DNA from: Acephala macrosclerotiorum
Taxonomy: Eukaryota; Ascomycota; Leotiomycetes; Helotiales; Mollisiaceae
Direction of reading: 5' to 3'
Assembly (NCBI GenBank): GCA_014904845.1
Contig: MU119744.1
Span: forward strand, 2,489 to 21,657
DNA length: 19,169 bases
Below are positions 1 to 6,429 of this stretch, piece by piece (position 1 is the first letter of the stretch; each line of letters begins with the position of its first letter). The notes under the pieces were generated by a model, which was not told the origin of the DNA, did no database searches, and was given only the letters and a program-made list of their open reading frames with translations. Made by a program: the position numbers and the translations under genes.

Positions 1-95
<95 letters not shown>
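1..95. repeat. (AAT)n microsatellite
   Basis: The first 93 bases are 31 uninterrupted AAT triplets followed by two more A. The window opens inside the array, so its full length is unknown. It lies about 135 bp upstream of the first ATG of the decayed gene at 231 and may mark where that locus is truncated. Such arrays are prone to slippage and length variation; no function is implied. Confidence 0.97.
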
Positions 96-97
<2 letters not shown>

Positions 98-132
98 TGT
101 AAGCCTTTGTATTATATACTGCCGTCAAATAG

Positions 133-258
133 CTTATAAGGTGGAAGGACTTGAACGGCGCTCAAAAAGCCTCAGCAATACTTCTCGCCACAGAAGCTGT
201 ATTGCGTAATGTTTATAAAGGGATCCTAGCATGGAAAGCATTCCGGGTTTGTCGATGA
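133..258 (+). pseudogene. possible upstream coding fragment in another frame
   Basis: Frame 1 is open from 133 to the TGA at 256-258 and gives a plausible helical stretch (residues such as AILLATEAVLRNVYKGILAW, then KAF). It overlaps the first codons of the frame-0 relic that begins with ATG at 231. A frameshift around 231-258 could join the two into one older, longer gene; alternatively the real start is ATG 231 and this run is chance. The distal part of any such extension would be cut off by TAG 130-132 and the AAT array. Low certainty. Confidence 0.3.
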
Positions 259-792
259 CAGACGATAATTATGACATCAGAATAGCTTGCATTAACTTGG
301 ATAAGTACTTGAGATCCGGTAAAGTCGCCCCGGTTGAAATAGAGGTGGGCTCAGGGCTTCCTGTTATCGATGAGTCGAAGGTTGGATAAGTTGTACGAAT
401 ATCAGAAGAGGGAATCGTCGACACTACGATCGAACTAGAGAGAGTGGTCGCGCAGATTGCCAACGAGGGAGCAACGGCCGCCCCAAAAGCTGGCGAAGCA
501 ATAGCAAAAACTTTTTTGTTGAGCTCACTTGCCGTCTCAAGTGTCATGGTTGCTGCCAATGTTGCAACTGCAGTTATGATCGAAATGGAGCTCGTGAAAG
601 ATTGGGACCGTATTAGAGCACTCGATACTATTAACCTCATTATGCAATGCACTTAAGTTGTCACCACAGTAGTCGAAACAGCCGCCATGGTTGTAGGTTG
701 CGAAAGTGTTGCTATCCCTTACATCGGGATAGTTACGGTCATACTTTGTCTTCTTATGACTCTTCTCGAGTAAGTACCTAGTGATTGCCATA

Positions 793-828
793 CGGAGATT
801 GCGGCATAAAGTAATGCGATTATAGGGC
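793..828 (+). repeat. left terminal inverted repeat of the 390-bp element
   Basis: It pairs with 1147-1182 at 33/36 positions. The differences are one transversion (position 8) and two transitions (positions 21 and 28), where this left copy has A or T against G or C in the right copy. TA target duplication lies at 791-792. Confidence 0.85.
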
Positions 829-1146
829 CTCGTGCCCTAAAATAGTGTTCTTAGGGCAACGATGTCGCTATAGAGCGCTGAAAGGAGTGCTATAAGCAAA
901 TAAATTCCCTATAAATTTAGGGTATTAACGCCTATTAGCCGAAAGGTTTTAAAGCAACCGTATGGGGGATAGTGCCTAAGATAAGGTGTAAATAGCGAGC
1001 GCTCATAGGCTCCCTAGGCTTAACAGACCCTAGAGCTACCTAAGATCTCTAGAGAGGCTTTTAGGGTTGACAGCTTGGAAATATAGCGTTTTTGAAGCTT
1101 CTTGGCGGTGAGATAGCGTGTCTTTAGCGTACTGGGTGCCTGGAAT

Positions 1147-1182
1147 GCCCTATAGTCGCATCACTTTATGCCGCTATCTCCG
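1147..1182 (-). repeat. right terminal inverted repeat of the 390-bp element
   Basis: Reverse complement of 793-828 with three mismatches, followed by the TA duplication at 1183-1184. This copy looks closer to the unmutated ancestor because it keeps the C/G state at both transition positions. Confidence 0.85.
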
Positions 1183-1807
1183 TACAAGAGGCCAAACTAA
1201 TCATGATGCTACAGGACGTTCATCAAGAGACCGAAGGAGGATCGAGTTGGAGATTATTTGAAAAGCACGGATTCGCGTTTATCGGCGCTCTTGATGGAAG
1301 CCTCAAACCACAGCTGAATTATATCATTACCAGCTCCACGTTCCATCTGGCAACTTCGCGATCGACATCGAAACCTCCCAGCCAAAAGGCCTTGATCCAC
1401 TTCCCATGATCAAACAACTGCTTGTCAAAGTGTACGCGGATCTGCTCGACACGAATCCTTTCCTCCCGCCAAAACCCAATGAGACACACACTGCCACGGT
1501 CAACGAAATGAAATGGGCCGTTGTTGCTGGCAATGATAGATTCATGGTCGAAGGCGGCGACAAACCTTCTCTAAACGATCATAGTCTGCTAGGGCGCATC
1601 TACCTGATTACACCCGCTACGAGCAGTAAGGACAAGCCACCTGTGATTTCTCCTGGAACTTCGATTCTCGGAGATTCTATAGTGATACTTCGTATCGAAG
1701 GCGCTCTCAATCCAACTTTCAAGATGACTGGGACTGAGATTCTGGTGAATCCCCCTCCGGGAATTGCTAGCTCGGACGTGATCAAAGAATTCACTATTTC
1801 GAAGTAG

Positions 1808-2180
1808 ATATGGATTCAATCCTTTGTGTCTTAGAGGCCTTTTTGGTTTCAATCTCAGTCATAGTCTAGTTCCGATCGAGAGGTGTTGGTGGGTTCCGGC
1901 CAGCTGCTTTACATTTTGGGGAGCGAGTTGCAAGATTGATGGCTTGGAGGTGTGCTTAATTCACATCATCCGGATGAACGATTCATCTCCGAAATATGGG
2001 GTACATGCTCTGACGTCAGGTTCTTAACTTTTTCACGAACAGTTTTTCATTGCAGTATCCGCGCAAACCAACTTTCAGTCCTTTGAAACAAATCAAAAGA
2101 TACACTTAGCTTTGAAGACAGACACTTGAAAACCCCACCCCTTCATTTGAGTTGCTCTCTGGAAGCAGATCAACAGAATT
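1808..2180. other. intergenic region between two pseudogenes
   Basis: No supported gene. It holds the 3' flank of the relic ending at 1807 and the former upstream region of the secreted-protein pseudogene beginning at 2181. The only recognisable motif is the palindrome TGACGTCA at 2011-2018. Base composition is ordinary. Confidence 0.6.
2011..2018. promoter_or_regulatory. TGACGTCA palindrome (CRE/ATF-type bZIP site)
   Basis: A perfect 8-bp CRE consensus lies about 160 bp upstream of the former start of the secreted-protein pseudogene. ATF/CREB-type bZIP factors bind this sequence in fungi, often in stress regulation. I saw no copy upstream of the intact paralogue at 3098. A single 8-mer is weak evidence. 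Confidence 0.3.
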
Positions 2181-2773
2181 TTGCCAAAATTACTGCCTCA
2201 ATTTCTCTTCCTCAGCCTGTTCAGCTCTTTTCTCCTCATACTTACCCACACCATTCCAACACCCCGCAACGTGACGAGTAACGATCAACGACCAGCCCGG
2301 CAACTTCAAATTTGAGATCGGATCCGAACCTTCTCCTTCGACGACGATCTCATTAACTTCGCTGCGTGTCTCCCTTTGCATGACAACCACATGTGCACCG
2401 TAGCCTTCCTTCAAAACTCGAACTGGGCTAGTGAAAATATCTACCTCCATGATCACGCTTGCGACTGGCTTTGAAACGGTAACACAGCCCCAGAGTTCAC
2501 TCGACAGCAGCTCGCTACAATCTAACCATCAGCAATGGTAGGCCGTTTTCTTCCAAGTTAGAGTACGAGCTTGATATCTGGGTGGAACCTGAGTGGGATG
2601 GAACCGATAATCATAAGCCGCCTGCATACTAAGTTGTTTAATTGACTTATCATGAGAATGAGGAAACGACGACCCCATTGGAGGACAATATTATGGGTTG
2701 GCCGGCTTGGATGGGATTTCCGACAAAAGGGAATGGGAACTGGATGTTTTGGAGAGGTAATTTCAGATGCTAA
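2181..2773 (+). pseudogene. broken tandem paralogue of the 3098-3664 secreted-protein gene
   Basis: The reading frame matches the downstream gene along nearly its whole length. The start is at TTG 2181, where the intact gene has ATG followed by CCA, so the start codon itself seems lost. A leucine/phenylalanine-rich signal-like segment follows (LLPQFLFLSLFSSFLLIL). In-frame TGA codons lie at 2313 and 2472. The frame shifts near 2522 and then resumes with NG..F and WDGTDNH..PAY, which match NGYSF and WDGTDAHSWPAY in the intact protein. TAA codons follow at 2630 and 2639, and the end is FWRGNFRC then TAA 2771-2773, matching FWRAPFPC. All four cysteines of the intact protein have counterparts (ACLPLHDNHMC, DHAC, terminal C). 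The TAA at 2630 aligns with CAG in the intact gene, consistent with C-to-T plus G-to-A change. The copies are well diverged, so the duplication is not recent. Confidence 0.88.
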
Positions 2774-3097
2774 CAATGAGTGATTGTATACTTTTCATTT
2801 GTATGGGCCATGGATGGGTGGCGGGAGACAGTGAATGGAACGATATGGAAAAATGCTTGTGAGACTAGGGAATCAGAATTTCGAAGCTTATTTTAGTCAT
2901 ACCCACCTCCTTCTTCGACTCCCCAGAGGGAGTATAATATCTCAACTTCGTGCCCCCATCACCCCTCTTCCTCATCACTTACCAACGTCTCAACATCCAG
3001 TCAAGACCCTTACTACTAGAAACAAAGTAAAAACCATAACCACTTCGAGTATCAACCGATCTCAAAACAAAAAAAAAAAAAAAAAAACGCCATTGAA
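2774..3097. promoter_or_regulatory. upstream region of the intact secreted-protein gene
   Basis: TATAAT lies at 2933-2938, about 160 bp before the ATG. A pyrimidine-rich stretch at about 2941-3000 (CCCCCATCACCCCTCTTCC) resembles CT-rich initiation regions of ascomycete promoters. A run of 19 A at 3069-3087 ends 10 bases before the start codon. The ATG-initiated frame at 2835-3149 runs through these elements and overlaps the gene, so I treat it as non-genic. Transcription start is not determinable. Confidence 0.45.
3069..3087 (+). repeat. A19 homopolymer in the 5' leader
   Basis: Nineteen consecutive A, preceded by AAAAC, lie just before the ATG of the secreted-protein gene. If transcribed this would be a poly(A) tract in the leader, where poly(A)-binding protein could bind. 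Its length is likely unstable. Confidence 0.9.
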
Positions 3098-3664
3098 ATG
3101 CCAACATCCTTCAAAATTCACGGCGCACTCGCCTACCTACTCTCCCTAGTTACTACAGCTCTCGCTACTCCTTCATCCGTCAATACCACCACCACCGACC
3201 GGCCCACCACTCATCCGCACCAAAGCCGCGACCAGATCGCAACCATCAACTTCAATGGAGAGGTATCCTTCCAAGCGTGCCTCCCCTTCCACGACAACAA
3301 CCTCTGCACCGTAGCATTCGTCGACAACCCATCCTGGGGCAGCAACGCAAAGCTCTACGCCTACGATCACACCTGCCAAGAGCAGGGTACAGCTGCCTCC
3401 GTCTCTCGAGACGCTCTGAATGTGTTCCCCAACGGCTATTCATTCATCACTGCACTTCCAGATACGATCGGGGTGTATGTTAGAAAAGACTGGGATGGAA
3501 CGGATGCTCATTCTTGGCCGGCGTATCAGGGGGTCATGGTTTCGTATAATGGTCAGCCTGCACAAGTGCTGGAGAGGAATCTTCATGGGTTGGCGAGTTG
3601 GACGAGGTATACGGCTGGAGATGGGAGCTCTTGGGAATTTTGGAGGGCTCCCTTTCCATGCTAG
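3098..3664 (+). CDS. small secreted cysteine-containing protein, effector-like
   Basis: A 188-residue protein from ATG 3098 (context gaaATGc) to TAG 3662-3664, uninterrupted and with no sign of an intron. Residues 1-23 form a signal peptide: a short polar start, hydrophobic core (ALAYLLSLVTTALA), likely cleavage after ALA23. A Thr/Ser/Pro/His-rich linker follows at about 24-47, with an N-glycosylation sequon at NTT29-31. The mature domain has cysteines at 61, 70, 93 and 188, the last being the final residue; four cysteines could form two disulphides. Distinctive segments are CLPFHDNNLC, WGSNAKLYAYDHTC, DWDGTDAHSWPAY and a Trp-rich C-terminus (SSWEFWRAPFPC). I do not recognise a named domain, and no catalytic motif stands out. 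Secretion, small size, few cysteines, a decayed tandem copy and nearness to an AT isochore are typical of host-interaction proteins in plant-associated fungi, but that role is inferred. Codon use looks normal and GC-leaning in third positions, unlike the hypermutated flanks, so the gene appears to have escaped mutation. It is the only clearly intact gene here. Confidence 0.85.
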   Translation: MPTSFKIHGALAYLLSLVTTALATPSSVNTTTTDRPTTHPHQSRDQIATINFNGEVSFQACLPFHDNNLCTVAFVDNPSWGSNAKLYAYDHTCQEQGTAASVSRDALNVFPNGYSFITALPDTIGVYVRKDWDGTDAHSWPAYQGVMVSYNGQPAQVLERNLHGLASWTRYTAGDGSSWEFWRAPFPC

Positions 3665-4056
3665 GTAGTTTTGGATTGTGGTTTTAGATGAGCAGCTTCC
3701 GTCATGGAAGGAAGAGAATCGAAGAGTACTTACCTATTTAGGGACTGAAGTGATTATTCTCGATTGTAACTTAAGCTACAACCTCTTGTCTTGTTTAATG
3801 GGATCGTAAACGATAAAACCTCTCGCTAAATTTAAACATGAACCACTTTGCTGGCTAGTTTATATTTGCAAGTCTGGACTTCACTAGTCTGAAACTCGAC
3901 AGTTTGAATCTTACCAATTTGAACTTTGCTACACTCAAAACTTGCGAGCCCGAGTCCCAATAGTTACTGTGTCAAGGCAACCACGAAGGCTATCCATTTA
4001 TTCTGGATTAGACGATGCTTTTTGAGTACATGTTTCGAATGGCGATGCAACCGGCC
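3665..4056. other. 3' flank of the secreted-protein gene
   Basis: No gene seen. Presumably it holds the 3' untranslated region and polyadenylation signals; no strong consensus is visible beyond A/T-rich stretches near 3790-3840. Short imperfect repetition of TTTGAA occurs around 3910-3930. Composition is still near normal up to the inverted-repeat element at 4059. Confidence 0.5.
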
Positions 4057-4058
4057 TA

Positions 4059-4088
4059 TAAGTCCCTAGCTTTTAATCCCGGCCACTC
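4059..4088 (+). repeat. left terminal inverted repeat, nearly unmutated copy
   Basis: Pairs with 4695-4724. At seven of the eight differing positions this copy keeps C or G; at one (position 14) it has T where the right copy implies C. Confidence 0.78.
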
Positions 4089-4694
4089 TCCTATTTTGGC
4101 CACTTTGCTTAGTTTATTACTTTTATAACTTTCGCACTTTAAACTTTTATTTTTTAATAATCTTTTATAAATTTTTTAAATCGATTATAAAATATTATTT
4201 TTCTTTTAAAAAAATTATATAAACTTTTAAAATAATTATAAATAAAATATTTATTCGAAAAATTAATTTAAATTATAAAGTTTTAAAGTTTATTTTTCAA
4301 ACTCGATTTAATAATTATATATTTTATTAAAAAATTATAATATATTTTAAAAGTTTTTTTCGATTTAAAAAAGCGTTTAATAAATTAAATTTTATTTATT
4401 TATATTAATAATATTTTATTTAAAAATATTTTTAAAAAATAATAATAAAATTATATTTATAAATTGAAATAATTATTTAATTAAATAAAATCGATTTTTT
4501 GATTTATAAATAATTTTTTATAAAAATTATTAAAAAAATTAAAATTAAAATAAAAAACTGTAAAATTAAAAAAAATATTTTAATATATTTATAAATTTTA
4601 TTAATATAAATAATTATATAAAAATTAAAAAATTAAAAAATTATTAAAGTTTTAAATAAATAAATAATAATTAAACAAAATAATCAAAATAGAA

Positions 4695-4724
4695 AAATAG
4701 TCGAGATTAAGAACTAAGGACTTA
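4695..4724 (-). repeat. right terminal inverted repeat, mutated copy
   Basis: Reverse complement of 4059-4088 with eight transitions. It is followed by TA at 4725-4726 matching TA at 4057-4058. Confidence 0.78.
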
Positions 4725-4726
4725 TA

Positions 4727-5157
4727 TTATTCGTATTAGTATAGAAAAACGTGACTAAAATCCTCGTATTTCATTAGTAAACTCTTGAAAAAGAAGATTC
4801 TTCGGCGTTGGCCCGTTTACTATTTTTTTTGTAGCCTGATCTTCTCGATTCGCTTCTAGCAAAGTAGCAGCCCCATTTAACCGGTCCCCAACAACTCAAC
4901 TTCTTCGAGTACCAAATTCAACCTTCATCGCATTTTCAACCAACGCAAGTCAGCCTTGCATCTCAAACCCATCTCGACCACATTTGGTATCAGTTATCCA
5001 CTCCTGTGCGACCCAGATCCATTCCTTTTCATCGACGCCAAGTTTCTCTTCCATCATTTTTCGAGTTCAAGTTTGAAAACTTGGAATACCTTACCCAAGA
5101 GTGGCCCAGCCTTACATTTTGGACAAGCATCCGCCCTATCGCTCTCCCAATCTTTTG
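4727..5157. promoter_or_regulatory. upstream region of the second secreted-type gene
   Basis: No ATG-initiated gene is supported. A frame is open from 4881 without any ATG and is serine-rich, so I do not call it. A small hairpin (CTTGAAAAAGAAGATTCTTC) lies near 4783-4802. CT- and CAA-rich sequence at about 4890-4950 resembles ascomycete 5' leader or initiation sequence. Confidence 0.4.
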
Positions 5158-5591
5158 ATGTCACGTAAGTCAAACAATCAGGGCGGGAATCAACACTAAC
5201 CTTGCTAATTCTATCAGAATTTCTGCCACACTCTTCCACTTGCAAACCTTTCTCAGCTTCTCATATCTCGCATATCATCTTCAGCATGCCTTTATCAGGG
5301 CTCATAATCACCACCCTGGCCCTCGCGCTTTCTCTCACTTTAATGAATACTACTTCGCCAACAATTCCACCCTCCCTTATTCACAAATCACTTCTCGAAT
5401 AACAACAGCCGGTTTGGGTTGATGATGCCTTTGATCCAAGCAAGGCTGATAGTCCTAACGATGCACTGAACCTTTACAGTATTTGGTTACAGTATGAGGG
5501 TTGGCCAACTCCGCCACTTCTAGAGGACTATTGGGGACATAAGGTCATGGAATATATGACGGCGCCTGGTAGTAATGACAATTATCAATAG
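5158..5591 (+). pseudogene. small secreted-type protein frame interrupted by one TAA
   Basis: From ATG 5286 the frame encodes 38 residues with a clear signal-peptide-like start (MPLSGLIITTLALALSLTL), then TAA 5400-5402, then 62 further codons in the same frame to TAG 5589-5591. The post-stop part is aromatic and acidic (VDDAFDPSKAD, LNLYSIWLQYEGWP, EDYWGHKVMEYM) with no cysteine, and I do not recognise it. An in-frame ATG at 5158 becomes joined to the same frame if the intron 5165-5217 is removed, giving about 33 extra N-terminal residues. I prefer ATG 5286 because it puts the hydrophobic segment at the N-terminus, with the intron then in the leader. No GT dinucleotide exists between 5286 and 5400, so no local GT-AG intron can remove the stop. 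TAA is followed by CAA CAG; a single CAA-to-TAA change would explain it. Stop readthrough is possible but less likely. Confidence 0.55.
5165..5217 (+). other. 53-nt spliceosomal intron
   Basis: The donor GTAAGT is at 5165-5170, the branch-site consensus CACTAAC at 5194-5200 with a second GCTAAT at 5204-5209, and the acceptor ATCAG ends at 5217. Spacing is typical for ascomycetes. It joins ATG 5158 in frame to the frame at 5286, or lies in the 5' leader if translation starts at 5286. Confidence 0.75.
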
Positions 5592-5760
5592 TAGAGGAGA
5601 GAGTTTCATTATGATACATGAGATGATAGGCTGATGGATTTTGGGAGAGAATTAGGGAGAAAGACTTGAGATTTAAGGATTGGAGAGACGTTTTTGAGAG
5701 CGGCTCAGGACTTGAAATAACTGTGAATGTTTTGGTAGTTGAACACAACTTCTTTTTTCT
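5592..5760. other. 3' flank of the interrupted secreted-type frame
   Basis: No gene seen. Purine-rich sequence (GAGGAGAGAG, GGGAGAGAATTAGGGAG) presumably belongs to the 3' untranslated or downstream region. A reverse-strand frame at 5545-5769 lacks any supporting feature. Confidence 0.4.
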
Positions 5761-6070
5761 TTGTCCCAAGGTCGGTTAGTAAGCTCGCGGCTTCTACTCA
5801 GGCGCTAATCACCATCGGCTCACCCGGCTCACCTGAGCCGCCTGAGCATCATCCTGAGCAGTCCCTGAGCAGTACCCACTGCTCATTCACGTTTCTCATG
5901 TAACCAATAACGCTTCCATGGAGGCTAGTAAGCCTACCATATTTTCGTCAAGTTTTAACGACTGTCCCTAGGGGGCTCAAAGAGGCTCCCTGGGGGTCTT
6001 AAATGGATCCCCATAGAATCAAGTTCACGTCATGCGAGGAGTTATGGCCTAAAATAACGGGGTATTAATC
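5761..6070. mobile_element. possible transposon or LTR fragment with clustered CCTGAGC motifs
   Basis: This block is GC-richer than its surroundings and has no coding frame. CCTGAGC occurs four times (5832, 5841, 5853, 5864), and GGCTCA, its near inverse, occurs at 5818 and 5827, so the stretch can fold on itself. Further on there are CCCTAGGGGG and GGCTCCCTGGGGG motifs. The block could be bounded by TG near 5762 and CA near 6078, as in an LTR, but I could not find a convincing target duplication or a second copy. A promoter or regulatory block is the alternative. Confidence 0.3.
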
Positions 6071-6356
6071 AATCATTCAAAGAGAGAGATTTTGTGCCAT
6101 TTGCTATAAAACCCTCTTCTTGCCTTTGCCCACTACCTGAATCTCTACTTCCCAGCGCTGAAGCTAGAATCTTGCCCGGCTGAGTTTTAACGTTTCTATT
6201 AACAAACAAGTAATCGGTTGGACAGGCAGTCGGTAATGTAGATGCATGGGTGACGATGATTAGGAGGGAAGGTATTAATCTGAGTAATATATTTGATGGT
6301 TTTAATGATTTGATTGATTGATTTAAGTAATGAAATTTAATTAAATGCGAGAACAT
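6069..6356 (-). CDS. doubtful 95-residue open frame at the isochore edge
   Basis: A minus-strand frame runs from ATG at 6356 to TGA at 6069. It has a hydrophobic stretch at about residues 23-36 (NILLRLIPSLLIIV) followed by THASTLPTAC, which resembles a signal segment with an over-long N-terminus, and then a polar tail. There is one cysteine, no recognised domain, no visible intron, and its promoter would lie in hypermutated AT sequence. It may be a fragment or chance. Confidence 0.22.
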   Translation of the reverse strand: MFSHLIKFHYLNQSIKSLKPSNILLRLIPSLLIIVTHASTLPTACPTDYLFVNRNVKTQPGKILASALGSRDSGSGQRQEEGFIANGTKSLSLND

Positions 6357-6429
6357 TATATTTATTGCAATGTTTACTTAGTATTAAAACTACTCGAAAG
6401 TCTAATACGCTTTTTACTAAAGAGCGCTA
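6357..6429. other. transition into the AT isochore
   Basis: Composition falls from about 40% GC to under 10% within roughly 100 bp. Residual non-CpG cytosines (TGCAATG, ACTACTCG, AGAGCGCTATAG) stop by about 6445. The sharpness fits the edge of a repeat insertion, but I found no inverted repeat or target duplication marking it. Confidence 0.5.

Larger units (their letters stand above)
793..1182. mobile_element. 390-bp MITE-like element with 36-bp inverted repeats and TA duplication
   Basis: The left end (793-828, beginning CGGAGATTGCGGCATAAAG) matches the reverse complement of the right end (1147-1182) at 33 of 36 positions. Two of the three differences are transitions. TA dinucleotides flank both ends (791-792 and 1183-1184), as produced by Tc1/mariner/pogo-type transposases. 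The interior has no substantial reading frame, so this is a non-autonomous miniature element that would need a transposase from elsewhere. It sits inside the intron of the decayed gene, where it may originally have been tolerated. Which family mobilised it cannot be told from this sequence alone. Confidence 0.85.
770..1214 (+). other. intron of the decayed gene, enlarged by transposon insertion
   Basis: The donor GTAAGT is at 770-775, a branch-like ACTAAT at 1196-1201, and the acceptor CTACAG ends at 1214. The span is 445 nt. Removing the 390-bp element and one TA duplication leaves 53 nt, a typical ascomycete intron length and equal to the intron at 5165-5217. Splicing joins codon GA|G and continues into an open frame. 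Splicing is inferred from motifs and frame only. Confidence 0.65.
231..1807 (+). pseudogene. decayed two-exon gene carrying a transposon in its intron
   Basis: I do not recognise the family. Exon 1 (231-769) reads in one frame except for TAA codons at 387-389 and 654-656. It has a hydrophobic helix-like run (TFLLSSLAVSSVMVAANVA) and, near its end, a membrane-like segment (AIPYIGIVTVILCLLMTLL). GTAAGT at 770 is a canonical donor, so the TAA at 771-773 is part of the splice site and not a nonsense codon. Exon 2 (from 1215) continues in the frame splicing predicts until TGA 1315-1317. A one-base shift near there opens a third frame that runs to TAG 1805-1807. That C-terminal part is polar, beta-strand-like and proline-rich (for example ILVNPPPG). 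Original length would be about 377 codons. Both TAA codons are one C-to-T change from CAA, which fits the local mutation style. The helical N-terminal half and beta-rich C-terminal half are descriptive only. ATG 231 is chosen because it has a reasonable context (agcATGg) and precedes the long frame, but the gene may once have begun further upstream. Confidence 0.7.
4059..4724. mobile_element. 666-bp inverted-repeat element, hypermutated to AT
   Basis: The left end begins TAAGTCCCTAGCTTTTAATC. The reverse complement of the right end (4695-4724) begins TAAGTCCTTAGTTCTTAATC. Over 30 positions there are 8 differences, all transitions; 7 have C or G on the left copy and T or A on the right. TA flanks both ends (4057-4058 and 4725-4726), indicating Tc1/mariner-like insertion. 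The interior (about 4130-4690) is almost entirely A/T with surviving C mostly in CpG or CpT, and has no coding potential. The first 70 bases are nearly unmutated. This is best read as a non-autonomous DNA transposon hit by RIP-like C-to-T mutation. Its original content cannot be recovered. Confidence 0.8.

Noticed and set aside
771..773. TAA read as a third nonsense codon in the decayed gene
   Set aside because: It is part of GTAAGT, a canonical donor, with matching branch-like and acceptor sites.
1203..1409. Frame 0 reading across the acceptor site of the decayed gene
   Set aside because: It starts inside the intron; the frame predicted by splicing at 770/1214 has better codon content until the frameshift near 1315.
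2190..2456. Reverse-strand 88-codon frame
   Set aside because: It is antisense to the secreted-protein pseudogene, whose homology to the downstream gene is clear on the plus strand.
2835..3149. 104-codon frame upstream of the secreted-protein gene
   Set aside because: It runs through the TATA-like box, CT-rich leader and A19 tract and overlaps the real gene in another frame; its Lys run is just the homopolymer.
4881..5422. Long spliced frame through the 5165-5217 intron
   Set aside because: It is open but has no ATG, is serine-rich and of no recognisable kind; the same intron fits better as leader or first intron of the signal-peptide frame at 5286.
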